From positions 1 through 64,000 of the forward strand of contig NZ_VFVY01000018.1 in the NCBI RefSeq assembly GCF_006442315.1: DNA of 64,000 bases, read 5' to 3'. The translations under genes were made by a program, and so were the position numbers. Below, one piece after another: positions 25,351 through 33,734 of this stretch. The notes under the pieces are model-generated. The model was given only the letters and a program-made list of their open reading frames with translations, did not search any database and was not told where the DNA came from. This DNA is from Mesorhizobium sp. B2-3-4 (GTDB lineage: Bacteria > Pseudomonadota > Alphaproteobacteria > Rhizobiales > Rhizobiaceae). Each line of letters opens with the position of its first letter. Position 1 is the first letter of the stretch.

Positions 25351-26961
25351 TCATGATTCCAGATACGTGTCCGCCCAGTTCGAGACCGCCCAGCGCGGGT
25401 TGTTGGCGATGTTGCCGACCTTGTCGCTGGCGACGGAAATGAAACTCCATTCGGCGACATTGATCAGCGGCAGGTCCGTGGCGACTTGCTTCTGGAACTC
25501 CTTGTAGAGGTCGGTACGTGCCGATGTATCGAGCGTCTCGGAAGCCTTGGCGATCAGCGCGTCGAGGGCACCGTTCTTGTAGCCGCCCTGGTTTGAGAAG
25601 GGCACGCCGTCGGGAATGCCGCTCTGTACCAGGATGGTGGTCGAGATCGCCGGGTCGCCACGGAACACCGGCGGGCCCACGGCGAGGTCGAAGGCGTGAT
25701 CGGTGTAGACGGCCTTGATGTGGGCTGCGGAGTCGTTGTTGACCAGTTGCGCGTCGATGCCGATGGCGGCGAGCGCCTGGCGCAGATAATCGCCGAACTG
25801 CTTGGTCTCGTTGAAATAGGGCGCCGGCAGGAGCTTCAGCGAAAAGCGGTTGCCGTCAGCGCCTTTATTATAGCCGGCCTCGTCGAGCAGCGCGTTTGCC
25901 TTGGCGACGTCGAAGGCATAGGTCGGCACATCGGAGGTGTAGAATTGCGGATCGTTCTTCGGCACCGGGCCGGTGGCCGTCGCGGCATAGCCGAGGAACA
26001 CGGTCTTGACGACGAAATCCTTGTCGATGGCGTGCGCGATCGCCTGGCGTACTTTCACATCGGCCAGTTCCTTGCGGCGATGGTTGATCTCGACCACGAG
26101 CTGATAGGTCAGCCCCTCATAGCCCTTGGAGATCACTTTCAGGCCAGGCACCTTGGAGATGCGGTCGAGGTCCGCCAGCGGCACGGCGGAGAAAGCCGCG
26201 AGCTGGATTTCTTCCGCTTCCAGCGCGCTCGCCGCCGAGGTGCGGTCGGGCAGCACCTGATAGATGATCTCGTCGAGGTTGGGCTCGTCCTTGCCCCAAT
26301 AATCGGTGTTCTTCGTCAGCCGGTAATACTGACCGGCCTTGTATTCGCCGAACTTGAACGGGCCGGTGCCGATGGGCGCTGTGTTGGCCGGGTTGTCCTC
26401 GATCTTGCCGACTTCGTAGATGTGCTTGGGCACCACGCTCGACAGCGCCGGCAGCGCGTTGCGGATCAGCTGGAAAGGCGTCGGCTTGGCGAATTTGAAC
26501 ACGGCGGTCAGATCGTCCGGGGTGTCGACCGCGCTCAGGTCCTTGAACACGGTGCGGCCGAGATTCTGCAACGGTTTCCAGATCTGCAGCGCCGAGAAGG
26601 CGACGTCGGCTGACGTGAACGGCTTGCCGTCATGCCATTTGACGCCTTCGCGCAACTTGAAGGTCGCCGACAGCCCATCGGCGGCACCTTCCCAGCTCAC
26701 CGCCAGTCGTGGCGCGAGCCCGTCCTTGCCGTCGAAGGAGGCTTCGGCCAGCGTCTCGACGATCTTGCTGGAGATGAAGAAGACGCCGTTGGACGCGACG
26801 ATCGCGGGATTGAGATTGCGCGGCTCGGAATCGGCGGCCAGCACCAGCCGCCCACCCTTTTTCGGTGTCTGTGCCCGGCCCAAGGTCGGCATGGCCGTTG
26901 AGGCCAGCAGCATCGCCGAACCGGCAAGCATGGTGCGCCTGGAAATGGTGAAACCTGACAT
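25351..26961 (-). CDS. Oligopeptide/dipeptide-type solute-binding protein
   Basis: A 536-residue SBP_bac_5 family protein, usual length for DppA/OppA. The N-terminus SRRTMLAGSAMLLASTAM resembles a Tat signal with twin arginine at positions 8-9, cleaved near GRAQ. The domain signature FKLREGVKWHDGKPFTSADV lies near residue 100. It is the first gene of the importer operon. Ligands in this family range from peptides to opines and sugars; the divergent M24 peptidase gene hints at peptides or amidated compounds. Confidence 0.92.
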   Translation of the reverse strand: MSGFTISRRTMLAGSAMLLASTAMPTLGRAQTPKKGGRLVLAADSEPRNLNPAIVASNGVFFISSKIVETLAEASFDGKDGLAPRLAVSWEGAADGLSATFKLREGVKWHDGKPFTSADVAFSALQIWKPLQNLGRTVFKDLSAVDTPDDLTAVFKFAKPTPFQLIRNALPALSSVVPKHIYEVGKIEDNPANTAPIGTGPFKFGEYKAGQYYRLTKNTDYWGKDEPNLDEIIYQVLPDRTSAASALEAEEIQLAAFSAVPLADLDRISKVPGLKVISKGYEGLTYQLVVEINHRRKELADVKVRQAIAHAIDKDFVVKTVFLGYAATATGPVPKNDPQFYTSDVPTYAFDVAKANALLDEAGYNKGADGNRFSLKLLPAPYFNETKQFGDYLRQALAAIGIDAQLVNNDSAAHIKAVYTDHAFDLAVGPPVFRGDPAISTTILVQSGIPDGVPFSNQGGYKNGALDALIAKASETLDTSARTDLYKEFQKQVATDLPLINVAEWSFISVASDKVGNIANNPRWAVSNWADTYLES

Positions 26962-27154
26962 GATCGAACTCCCTCCTGCGCGCGGACCTCTTGTCGGCGT
27001 GCCAACACCCCTCGATGCCGCCGGGCCGCCGGCATCCTGTGGGCGATTATGAGCCTTGCTGAGGGTTTCGCTAGAGATGGAATTGGCGCATCCTGGCTTG
27101 GCTTTGAAATTTTTGTTCGCTGGACCAGTTTAGGAGAGCGGACTATGGATCCTG

Positions 27155-27169
27155 TCTGGTAGGACCAGA
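27155..27169. promoter_or_regulatory. FadR-like operator, site 1
   Basis: TCTGGT-AGG-ACCAGA, perfect 6-bp arms around three bases, in the 366-bp gap between the divergent opp operon and the M24 peptidase gene. It has the same TGGT-N3-ACCA core as sites near 32.0 and 48.8-49.0 kb, and resembles the consensus of E. coli FadR. Half-sites occur nearby at 27121-27128. Confidence 0.65.
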
Positions 27170-27229
27170 TTAAGCGATTGGCAGCGAGTGACGACTTGGT
27201 CACCAGCCAGAAAGCCTAGTTCTCTTATT

Positions 27230-27244
27230 TCTGGCTAGACCAGA
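27230..27244. promoter_or_regulatory. FadR-like operator, site 2
   Basis: TCTGGC-TAG-ACCAGA pairs at 5 of 6 arm positions and lies 75 bases (centre to centre) from site 1, upstream of the M24 peptidase gene. Between them is a shorter-spaced relative, TGGTCACCA at 27197-27205. Apart from these sites the gap 26962-27327 shows nothing recognisable. Confidence 0.55.
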
Positions 27245-27327
27245 GTGGGCAGGATGGTGCAGATTTAGCAAGAAGCTGGGAATCTGCGCGAGACCGTGCC
27301 GATGCCAGGCAATTCAGGGAGAGAGTG

Positions 27328-28518
27328 ATGAACATTGCGCCGGGCAAGGCTGCCGTCAGCAATATCCCGTTCGACCAGGCACGGGTCGACCGGCTGATGG
27401 AGGAGGCCGGCATCGATGTGCTGCTGGCGACCTCCAAGCACAACACGCAATATCTGCTGGGCGGCTACAAATTCATCTTCTTCGCCGCCATGGATGCGAT
27501 CGGCCACAGCCGCTACCTGCCCATTGTCGTCTACGAGAAGGGTGGGCCCGATCACGCCGCCTATATCGGTAACCGCATGGAGGGCGGCGAGCACCAGAAC
27601 CATCCGTTCTGGACGCCGACGCTGCATGCCGCCTGCTGGGGTACGCTCGATGCCGCCAATCTGGCGGTCGAGCATGTCAGAAAGATCGGCAAGGATGGGG
27701 CGCGCATCGGCATCGAACCGGGCTTCCTGCCGTCGGACGCCTATGCGCTGATCCGCAAGGCGCTGCCCGACGCCAAGCTGATCGATGCGACCGACATGCT
27801 GGAAAACATGCGCGCTATCAAGACCGATGCGGAACTGGAGAAGCTGCGCACGGCCTCCGAACTGATCACCGATTCCATGCTGGCGACGATCGCCTGGGCG
27901 CGCGAAGGCACGACCAAAGCCGAGATGATCGAACAGCTGCGGCGTGAGGAGACCAATCGCGGCGCGCATTTCGAATATTGCCTGCTGACGCTTGGCTCGA
28001 GCCACAACCGTGCTGCCTCATCGCAAGCGTGGAACAAGGGCGAGGTGCTGTCGATCGATTCCGGCGGCAATTATCACGGCTATATCGGCGACCTCTGCCG
28101 AATGGGCATTCTGGGCGAGCCGGACGCCGAACTGGAGGATCTGCTGGCCGAGGTCGAGACTGTGCAGCAGGCGGCCTTCTCGAAGGTGAAGGCGGGCATT
28201 CTGGGCGGCGACATGATTTCGCATGCCGAGGGCGTGCTGAAGGCGTCGAAGGTCGCGCCCTACACGGATTTCTTCGCCCATGGCATGGGGCTGATCACGC
28301 ATGAGGCGCCGTTCCTGATGACCAATCATCCGGTGACCTATGAAGGCACCTACGCGGCCAAGCCGCTGGAGAAGAACATGGTGCTGTCGGTCGAAACGAC
28401 GATGCTTCACCCGACGCGGGGGTTTATCAAGCTGGAGGACACGCTGGCGGTGACGGAGAGCGGCTACGTGATGTTCGGCGATCGCGGGCGCGGATGGAAC
28501 AGGGGTGGGACCTTATAG
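27328..28518 (+). CDS. M24 family metallopeptidase (Xaa-Pro peptidase-like)
   Basis: A 396-residue pita-bread metalloprotein: an N-terminal creatinase-like domain (about 1-160) and the M24 catalytic domain. All five metal ligands are present: Asp244, Asp255, His318, Glu356 and Glu370. Family members cleave Xaa-Pro peptides or related C-N bonds. No signal peptide is seen, so it is probably cytoplasmic. ATG at 28 bases into the leader, position 27328, has AGGGAGAG in front. It is divergent from the oligopeptide importer, and both may be controlled by the FadR-like sites between them. Confidence 0.9.
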   Translation: MNIAPGKAAVSNIPFDQARVDRLMEEAGIDVLLATSKHNTQYLLGGYKFIFFAAMDAIGHSRYLPIVVYEKGGPDHAAYIGNRMEGGEHQNHPFWTPTLHAACWGTLDAANLAVEHVRKIGKDGARIGIEPGFLPSDAYALIRKALPDAKLIDATDMLENMRAIKTDAELEKLRTASELITDSMLATIAWAREGTTKAEMIEQLRREETNRGAHFEYCLLTLGSSHNRAASSQAWNKGEVLSIDSGGNYHGYIGDLCRMGILGEPDAELEDLLAEVETVQQAAFSKVKAGILGGDMISHAEGVLKASKVAPYTDFFAHGMGLITHEAPFLMTNHPVTYEGTYAAKPLEKNMVLSVETTMLHPTRGFIKLEDTLAVTESGYVMFGDRGRGWNRGGTL

Positions 28519-28528
28519 ACCAAGGCTG

Positions 28529-28705
28529 GCGCCGCCCCTCATCCGCCTGCCGGCACCTTCTCCCCGTAGAACGGGGAGAAGAGGGCAGCCGCGCCCTCGG
28601 CACATATTCCGCGGCGTAGAAAATTGGCGAAAGCGTCGACGACTGCGTCTTTCTCCCCGTCACTATACGGGGAGAAATGTCCGGCAGGACAATGAGGGGC
28701 GGCGC
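28529..28705. repeat. Palindromic intergenic repeat (rhizobial mosaic type)
   Basis: About 177 bp between convergent genes. The ends are a perfect 14-bp inverted repeat (GCGCCGCCCCTCAT and complement). Internally there are two further CTCCCCGT/ACGGGGAG hairpins, and the right part contains TGTCCGGCAGGACA, shared with the element in the OppD-like gene. It could act as a bidirectional transcription stop. Confidence 0.8.
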
Positions 28706-28723
28706 AACCCTGGAATAAATTGG

Positions 28724-29140
28724 TCACTTCCCCGCCGGGATCAGCCTGAAATCCGGTAGCTCTCTCAACGCCAATTCCGGCCCGGCAGGCGAGTAGACGA
28801 CGAACAGCTGCATCGGCCCATCTCCCGTATTCAGCGTCGAGTGAAACCGGCTTTCCGGCACATAGATGGTGCAACCAGGCCCAACCTTCGCCACCACCGG
28901 ATTACCCTCTTCGTCCTCAACCATCTGCTCGCCGTTGCCCGAGATGACGAAAATGATTTCTTCGGCGCCGGGGTGGTTGTGGCGCGTGTGGCCCTTGCCG
29001 GAGGGGAGGTCGACGACGCCTCCGGAAAAGCGGCTCGCGCCATTCACTTCCGGAGCAACGGTCAGCGACAGTCTTCCCCAGTCGAAACCGAAGGCGCTGA
29101 CATCCTTCGGATAGACAAACACCTTGCTCTTGTCGGTCAT
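28724..29140 (-). CDS. Cupin domain protein
   Basis: A 138-residue single-domain cupin. Motif 1 includes His54, His56 and Glu60/61 (RHNHPGAEE), and motif 2 contains His100 (PESRFHS), so a metal site is likely. There is no signal peptide. It follows the PEP-hydrolase-like gene by 6 bases and is the last gene of a three-gene operon with the Tm-1-like pair. It may be an isomerase or dioxygenase acting in the same pathway; the substrate is unknown. Confidence 0.85.
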   Translation of the reverse strand: MTDKSKVFVYPKDVSAFGFDWGRLSLTVAPEVNGASRFSGGVVDLPSGKGHTRHNHPGAEEIIFVISGNGEQMVEDEEGNPVVAKVGPGCTIYVPESRFHSTLNTGDGPMQLFVVYSPAGPELALRELPDFRLIPAGK

Positions 29141-29146
29141 CTCGCA

Positions 29147-30001
29147 TCATCCCTTCTTGTTTGCGGCGCCACCCAGCGTCACCGCCTTGAAATCCGCCGT
29201 CTGCCTGGCAATCGCGGCTTCGGCCGGCAGCCGTTCCATCGAGCTCGCGCCATAGAAACCGTGCAGGCCCTTGGCACGAGAGAGGATGTAGCGCGCGTCG
29301 TCCGGCATCGAGATCGGGCCGCCATGGCAAAGCAGTATGACATCCTTGCGCACCGAACGCGCGGCGTTGGCGATGGCGTCGATCTCGACCACGCAGTCGT
29401 CAAGCGACTTGGCCGAGGTGGCGCCGATCGACCCGCCGGTGGTCACGCCCATATGGGCGACGACGATGTCGGCGCCGGCTTTTGTCATGGCGCGCGCCTC
29501 TTCGGGGTTGAAGACGTAGGGCGTGGTCAACAGGTCGAGCTTGTGCGCCTCGGCGATCATGTCGACTTCGAGCCCGAAGCCCATGCCGGTCTCCTCGAAG
29601 CTCTGCCGCATCTGGCCGTCGAACAGGCCGATGGTCGGAAAATTCTGCACGCCGGAAAAGCCCATCGTCTTCAGTTCGGCCAGGAGCAGCGGCATGATGA
29701 CGAAGGGGTCGGTGCCGTTGACGCCGGCCAGCACCGGCGTCTTCTTGACGACCGGCAACACCTCGTAGGCCATTTCCTTGACGATCTCGTTGGCGTTGCC
29801 ATAGGCGAGCAGGCCGGCGGCCGAGCCGCGACCGGCCATGCGATAGCGGCCGGAATTGTAGATGATGATGAGGTCGATGCCGCCGGCTTCCTCGGCCTTG
29901 GCCGACAGGCCGGTGCCGGCGCCGCCGCCGACGATCGGCACACCCTTGTCGATCATGCCCCGGAATTTGTTCAGTATGTCCTTGCGCGGTATTGCCGGCA
30001 T
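29147..30001 (-). CDS. Phosphoenolpyruvate hydrolase-like TIM-barrel protein (Tm-1 C-terminal half)
   Basis: A 284-residue TIM-barrel protein of the PEP_hydrolase-like family. Characteristic parts are GGGAGTGLSAKAEEAGGIDLIIIYNSGRYRMAGRGS read across two strands, GFSGVQNFPTIGLFDG, and GADIVVAHMGVTTGGSIGA. In plants this domain is fused behind the Tm-1 ATP-binding domain; here the partner is the separate gene immediately upstream, 10 bases away. The bacterial function is not established. Confidence 0.88.
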   Translation of the reverse strand: MPAIPRKDILNKFRGMIDKGVPIVGGGAGTGLSAKAEEAGGIDLIIIYNSGRYRMAGRGSAAGLLAYGNANEIVKEMAYEVLPVVKKTPVLAGVNGTDPFVIMPLLLAELKTMGFSGVQNFPTIGLFDGQMRQSFEETGMGFGLEVDMIAEAHKLDLLTTPYVFNPEEARAMTKAGADIVVAHMGVTTGGSIGATSAKSLDDCVVEIDAIANAARSVRKDVILLCHGGPISMPDDARYILSRAKGLHGFYGASSMERLPAEAAIARQTADFKAVTLGGAANKKG

Positions 30002-30011
30002 GTCTGGTCTC

Positions 30012-31208
30012 TCACTGTCTGGCGATGTCGAGGAAGGCCGCGACAGCGGCCCTGGCGAATTCGGCGTCGTTGATATGCAGGGGCAAGCGCGTGACGCGGC
30101 GCGTGGCGCTTGGCTCGATGGCGCGTTCGATGGCGTCGAACAGGACGGCGTCGGCTTCCGGGTCGAAGAAGGCGCCGCCTTCGATGTCGAGCGCGGAGAC
30201 GCCTTTTTCGGGGATCAGGAAATGCACCGGACCTTGGCACGAAGCGAGCCTGGCGCCGATCCATTCGCCGATGGCGCGGCATTCATCGATGCTTGTGCGC
30301 ATCAGCGTGACGTTCGGGTTGTGCTCGTAGAACAGGCGGCCACGATAGCGTTCCGGAACGGTCGAAGGCGCCCAGAAATTGACCATGTCGAGCGCGCCGA
30401 CCGAGCCGACATAAGGCAGCCTTGTGCGGGCGATGGCGCCGAAACGATCTTCCGTCGCCGGCAGCACGCCGCCGAACAGGAGATCGCAGACCTCGGTCGT
30501 GGTGATGTCGACGACCCCGCAGAGCAGGCCGCTGTCGACCAGTTTCTCCATACTGCGGCCGCCGGTGCCGGTGGCGTGAAAGACCATGCAGTCGTAGACG
30601 TCGCGCAACTGCTCGGCGATTGCAGTCACGCAAGGCGTGGTGACCCCGAACATGGTGAGGCCGATCGACGCCTTGCCGTCCGCTGCCGGCGCCGGATTGG
30701 CCGCCATGCCCGCCATCGCCTGGGCGGCGTTGTGCAGCACGACACGGGACAGCCGGTTCAGCCCGGCCATGTCGGTCACCGATGGCATCATGACGATGTC
30801 CGAGACGTCGACGTAAGGAGCCGTGTCGCCCGAGGCGAGCGTCGAGACCATGATCTTGGGCAGGCCGAGCGGCAGCGCGCGCATGCCCGCGGTGACGATC
30901 GAGGTGCCGCCGCCGCCGCCAATGCCGATCACGCCGGCAACGTCGCTTCTCGACTGGATGAAGCGGGCGAAGGCGATACCCATGGCGGTGACCGCCGCGC
31001 CGCGATCGTTGCCGCCGAGCACGGCCGTGCTGCCGTCCGGGTGGTGGGCGGCGACATCGCCGGCGCCGATGTCGACAAATGTTGTTGCCTCTCGCGTCCC
31101 GACATCGACGCGGCAAACCGCGGCGCCCGTCGCCGCGATCATATCGGCAAGGAAACCGAGTTCCTCACCTTTCGTATCCGCGGTGCCCACCACATAGACG
31201 CGCTTCAT
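30012..31208 (-). CDS. Tm-1-like ATP-binding protein (UPF0261)
   Basis: A 398-residue UPF0261/Tm-1 N-terminal family protein. It starts with KRVYVVGTADTKGEELGFLADMI, then has VIGIGGGGGTSIVTAGMRALPLGLPKIMVSTLASGDTAPYV-type motifs (read in parts between residues 90 and 135) that bind nucleotide in tomato Tm-1, an inhibitor of tobamovirus replication. It is the first gene of the operon with the TIM-barrel and cupin proteins. Bacterial members probably have a metabolic role; no reaction is known to me. Confidence 0.88.
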   Translation of the reverse strand: MKRVYVVGTADTKGEELGFLADMIAATGAAVCRVDVGTREATTFVDIGAGDVAAHHPDGSTAVLGGNDRGAAVTAMGIAFARFIQSRSDVAGVIGIGGGGGTSIVTAGMRALPLGLPKIMVSTLASGDTAPYVDVSDIVMMPSVTDMAGLNRLSRVVLHNAAQAMAGMAANPAPAADGKASIGLTMFGVTTPCVTAIAEQLRDVYDCMVFHATGTGGRSMEKLVDSGLLCGVVDITTTEVCDLLFGGVLPATEDRFGAIARTRLPYVGSVGALDMVNFWAPSTVPERYRGRLFYEHNPNVTLMRTSIDECRAIGEWIGARLASCQGPVHFLIPEKGVSALDIEGGAFFDPEADAVLFDAIERAIEPSATRRVTRLPLHINDAEFARAAVAAFLDIARQ

Positions 31209-31300
31209 TGAGGGGTCCCCGATCCCGGCGGCTGCGATGCGTGTGCCTCAACGCCAGGGCCACGTTGCGGCGCCATTGCAAATTTTTGAGACGCGCGTAT

Positions 31301-31312
31301 CATATTGATATG
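31301..31312. promoter_or_regulatory. Palindrome overlapping the TetR start codon
   Basis: CATAT-TG-ATATG, perfect 5-bp arms, overlaps the ATG of the TetR gene and lies 93 bases before the divergent Tm-1-like operon. It is a candidate autoregulatory operator, though AT-rich symmetry this short can be chance. Confidence 0.35.
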
Positions 31313-31999
31313 GATATCTCACGTCAACAAGACGCGTCGAACGAAGATGCCGGCGAAAGACCCGAGCGCGGAGCCCGCGCGCGCACCAAACGGCTGATGC
31401 TGGAGACGGCGACAAGGCTGATGCAGGAGGGCGTCACGCCGTCGGTCAGCGAGGTCGCGGAAGCCGCGCAAGTCTCGCGCGCGACCGCCTATCGCTATTT
31501 CCCAAGCCAGGCCGCACTGGTGCAGGCGGTCGTCGATGAGGGCCTCGGGCCGATCCTCACCTGGAAGTCCACCACCGCCGATGCCGAGCGCCGCGTGGCC
31601 GAACTGTTCGATACGGCCATGCCGCGCATCGAGGCGTTCGAGGCGACATTCAAGGCGGCGCTGAAGCTGTCGCTCGATCAATGGGCGCGGCGACAGGCGG
31701 GTACGCTGGGCGCCGAGCCGGCCTTCACGCGCGGCCACCGTGTCGATTTGCTGAAGCAGGCGATCGCGCCGCTCAAGGGCAAACTGCCGCCGCGCGATTT
31801 CACGCGGCTGGCGCAAGCGCTGTCGCTCATGTTCGGCGTCGAGGTGCTGATCGTTCTCAAGGACATCTGGGGACTGGACAGCCGCAGGACGAGGTCGGTG
31901 GCGCAATGGGCGGCCGGCGCGCTGGTACGTGCCGCGGTGGCGGAATCGATCGGTAACGGAGATGGAGCCCAGTCGGGCAATCGTGACGAAATAGGCTGA
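31310..31999 (+). CDS. TetR family transcriptional regulator
   Basis: A 229-residue regulator with a TetR N-terminal domain (residues about 22-70: RTKRLMLETATRLMQEG, then VSEVAEAAQVSRATAYRYFPSQAALV read in two parts). The C-terminal half is a helical ligand domain. ATG at 31310 was chosen because upstream in-frame sequence overlaps the divergent Tm-1-like gene. It probably controls that divergent operon. A FadR-like operator begins right at its stop codon, belonging to the next transcription unit. Confidence 0.87.
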   Translation: MDISRQQDASNEDAGERPERGARARTKRLMLETATRLMQEGVTPSVSEVAEAAQVSRATAYRYFPSQAALVQAVVDEGLGPILTWKSTTADAERRVAELFDTAMPRIEAFEATFKAALKLSLDQWARRQAGTLGAEPAFTRGHRVDLLKQAIAPLKGKLPPRDFTRLAQALSLMFGVEVLIVLKDIWGLDSRRTRSVAQWAAGALVRAAVAESIGNGDGAQSGNRDEIG

Positions 32000-32017
32000 A
32001 TCTGGTTCGACCAGATT
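31999..32017. promoter_or_regulatory. FadR-like operator, site 3 (strongest)
   Basis: AATCTGGT-TCG-ACCAGATT, perfect 8-bp arms. It is nearly identical to the E. coli FadR consensus and has the core shared with sites at 27.2 and 48.8 kb. It lies about 340 bases upstream of the CUT1 sugar importer. Confidence 0.75.
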
Positions 32018-32160
32018 TGTGAAGCGATCGCCGATCCTAACGGTCGTTTCACAGGCCGGACAAGGCCTGTTTATATCATTGAGTAGGAAAATCATGAAAA
32101 AACAGGCAGATAAAGCAGAAATTCGACAGTAATGGCATGATCTGGCTCCCAAGAAAGGGC

Positions 32161-32191
32161 TTGACGCCGATGCAAGATTGGTAATACCAGA
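32161..32191 (+). promoter_or_regulatory. Promoter with FadR-like operator, site 4
   Basis: TTGACG (32161-32166) and TAATAC (32182-32187) form a possible promoter with a short 15-base spacer. The -10 element lies inside TGGTAATACCA (32179-32189), an 11-bp sequence found identically at 49001-49011. Binding there would block RNA polymerase. The remaining leader to 32351 contains GC inverted repeats of unclear role. Confidence 0.5.
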
Positions 32192-32351
32192 TCAGAAAAG
32201 AAAAGTGGATCGGAAGAGAGGTTCGGATCCATTTTCCGGCAGGGCGAGGAGGCCCGAAGCCGGAAAGGTGCGACCACGGGAGGAACTACCGGAGCCGGCC
32301 CCGTTGCCGGCTCGCATGACAGGGTAGAATGCGCACAAGGGAGGAAATCAA

Positions 32352-33668
32352 ATGCGCAAGTTAGTGACCAGCATGCTTGCTGGTATCGGCTTAACGCTTG
32401 CCTGCGGCACATCGGTCTACGCGCAGGAAAAGTCGCTTACCATCTTCTGGGCGGAGTGGGATCCGGCCAACTATCTGCAGGAACTCGGCAACGAGTACGA
32501 GAAGGAAACCGGCGTCAAGATCACGGTGGAAACCACGCCGTGGGCCGACTTCCAGACCAAGGCCTTTACCGAGTTCAACGCGCATGGCGACGCCTATGAC
32601 CTGGTCGTGGGCGACTCCCAGTGGCTCGGCGCCGGCTCGACCGGCGGTCACTATGTCGACCTCACCGACTTCTTCAACAAGCACAAGCTCAGCGACGTGA
32701 TGGCGCCGGCGACAGTGAAATACTACGCCGAATATCCCGGCAACAGCGGCAAGTACTGGGCGATCCCGCTCGAGGGCGACGCCGTCGGCTGGGCCTACCG
32801 CAAGGACTGGTTCGAGGATCCGAAGGAGAAGGAAGCCTTCAAGGCCAAATATGGCTATGACCTCGACGTGCCGAAGGATTTCAAGGCGCTGCGCGACATC
32901 GCCGAATTCTTCTACCGGCCGGACCAGAAGAAGTACGGCATCGCCATCTACACCGACAATTCCTATGACGCGATGGCGATGGGCTTCGAGAACGCGCTGT
33001 TCTCCTACGGTGGCGAGCTTGGCGACTATTCGACCTACAAGGTCGATGGGCACATCAACTCCGACAAGGCGGTCGCGGCGCTCGACGCCTACAAGGAACT
33101 CTACAAGTTCACGCCTCCGGGCTGGGCCAAGACGTTCTTCGTCGAAGACAACCAGGCGATCACCGAGAACCTGGCGGCGATGAGCATGAACTACTTCGCC
33201 TTCTTCCCCTCGCTGATCAACGAGGCATCGAACCCGAACGCCAAGAACACTGGATTCTTCGCCAATCCGGCGGGTCCCAATGGCGATCAGTTCGCGGCCC
33301 TCGGCGGCCAGGGCATCTCCGTCGTTTCCTACTCGCAAAAGCAGGACGAGGCGATGAAGTTCCTGGAATGGTTCATCAAGGACGAGACCCAGAAGAAGTG
33401 GGCGGCTCTTGGCGGCTACACCTGCAGCCAGGCAGTGCTGAAGTCGGAAGAGTTCCAGAACGCCACGCCGTACAACAAGGCCTTCTATGAGACCATGTTC
33501 AAGGTCAAGGATTTCTGGGCGGTGCCGGAATATGCCGAACTGCTGCAGCAGCTTAACCAGCGTATCTATCCCTACATGATCGGCGGCGAAGGCACCGCCA
33601 AGGAGACGCTGGACGCACTGGCCGCGGATTGGAACGCGACGTTCAAGAAATACGGCCGCGTGCAATAA
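32352..33668 (+). CDS. CUT1-type sugar ABC transporter binding protein
   Basis: A 438-residue family 1 (MalE-like) periplasmic binding protein with a signal peptide cut near Ala24. The segments FWAEWDPANYLQELGNEYEKETG and YDLVVGDSQWLGAG mark the family. GGGAGGAAATCAA precedes the ATG. It is the first gene of a six-gene importer operon. The ligand is probably a sugar, polyol or glycerol-like compound; the FadR-like sites tie its control to the isomerase locus at 45-52 kb. Confidence 0.92.
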   Translation: MRKLVTSMLAGIGLTLACGTSVYAQEKSLTIFWAEWDPANYLQELGNEYEKETGVKITVETTPWADFQTKAFTEFNAHGDAYDLVVGDSQWLGAGSTGGHYVDLTDFFNKHKLSDVMAPATVKYYAEYPGNSGKYWAIPLEGDAVGWAYRKDWFEDPKEKEAFKAKYGYDLDVPKDFKALRDIAEFFYRPDQKKYGIAIYTDNSYDAMAMGFENALFSYGGELGDYSTYKVDGHINSDKAVAALDAYKELYKFTPPGWAKTFFVEDNQAITENLAAMSMNYFAFFPSLINEASNPNAKNTGFFANPAGPNGDQFAALGGQGISVVSYSQKQDEAMKFLEWFIKDETQKKWAALGGYTCSQAVLKSEEFQNATPYNKAFYETMFKVKDFWAVPEYAELLQQLNQRIYPYMIGGEGTAKETLDALAADWNATFKKYGRVQ

Positions 33669-33682
33669 TCCTTTATGTCCCG

Positions 33683-33718
33683 CGGAGGGGGCAGGACTGC
33701 CTCCTCCGTTCTTTTTTT
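33683..33718 (+). terminator. Terminator-like attenuator after the binding-protein gene
   Basis: A 12-bp stem (CGGAGGGGGCAG / CTGCCTCCTCCG, one G-T pair, 2-base loop) is followed by TTCTTTTTTT, a full intrinsic terminator signature inside the operon, 14 bases after the binding-protein stop. It probably reduces transcription of the downstream membrane components. Confidence 0.8.
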
Positions 33719-33734
33719 AAACGGGAGCAGGGTC

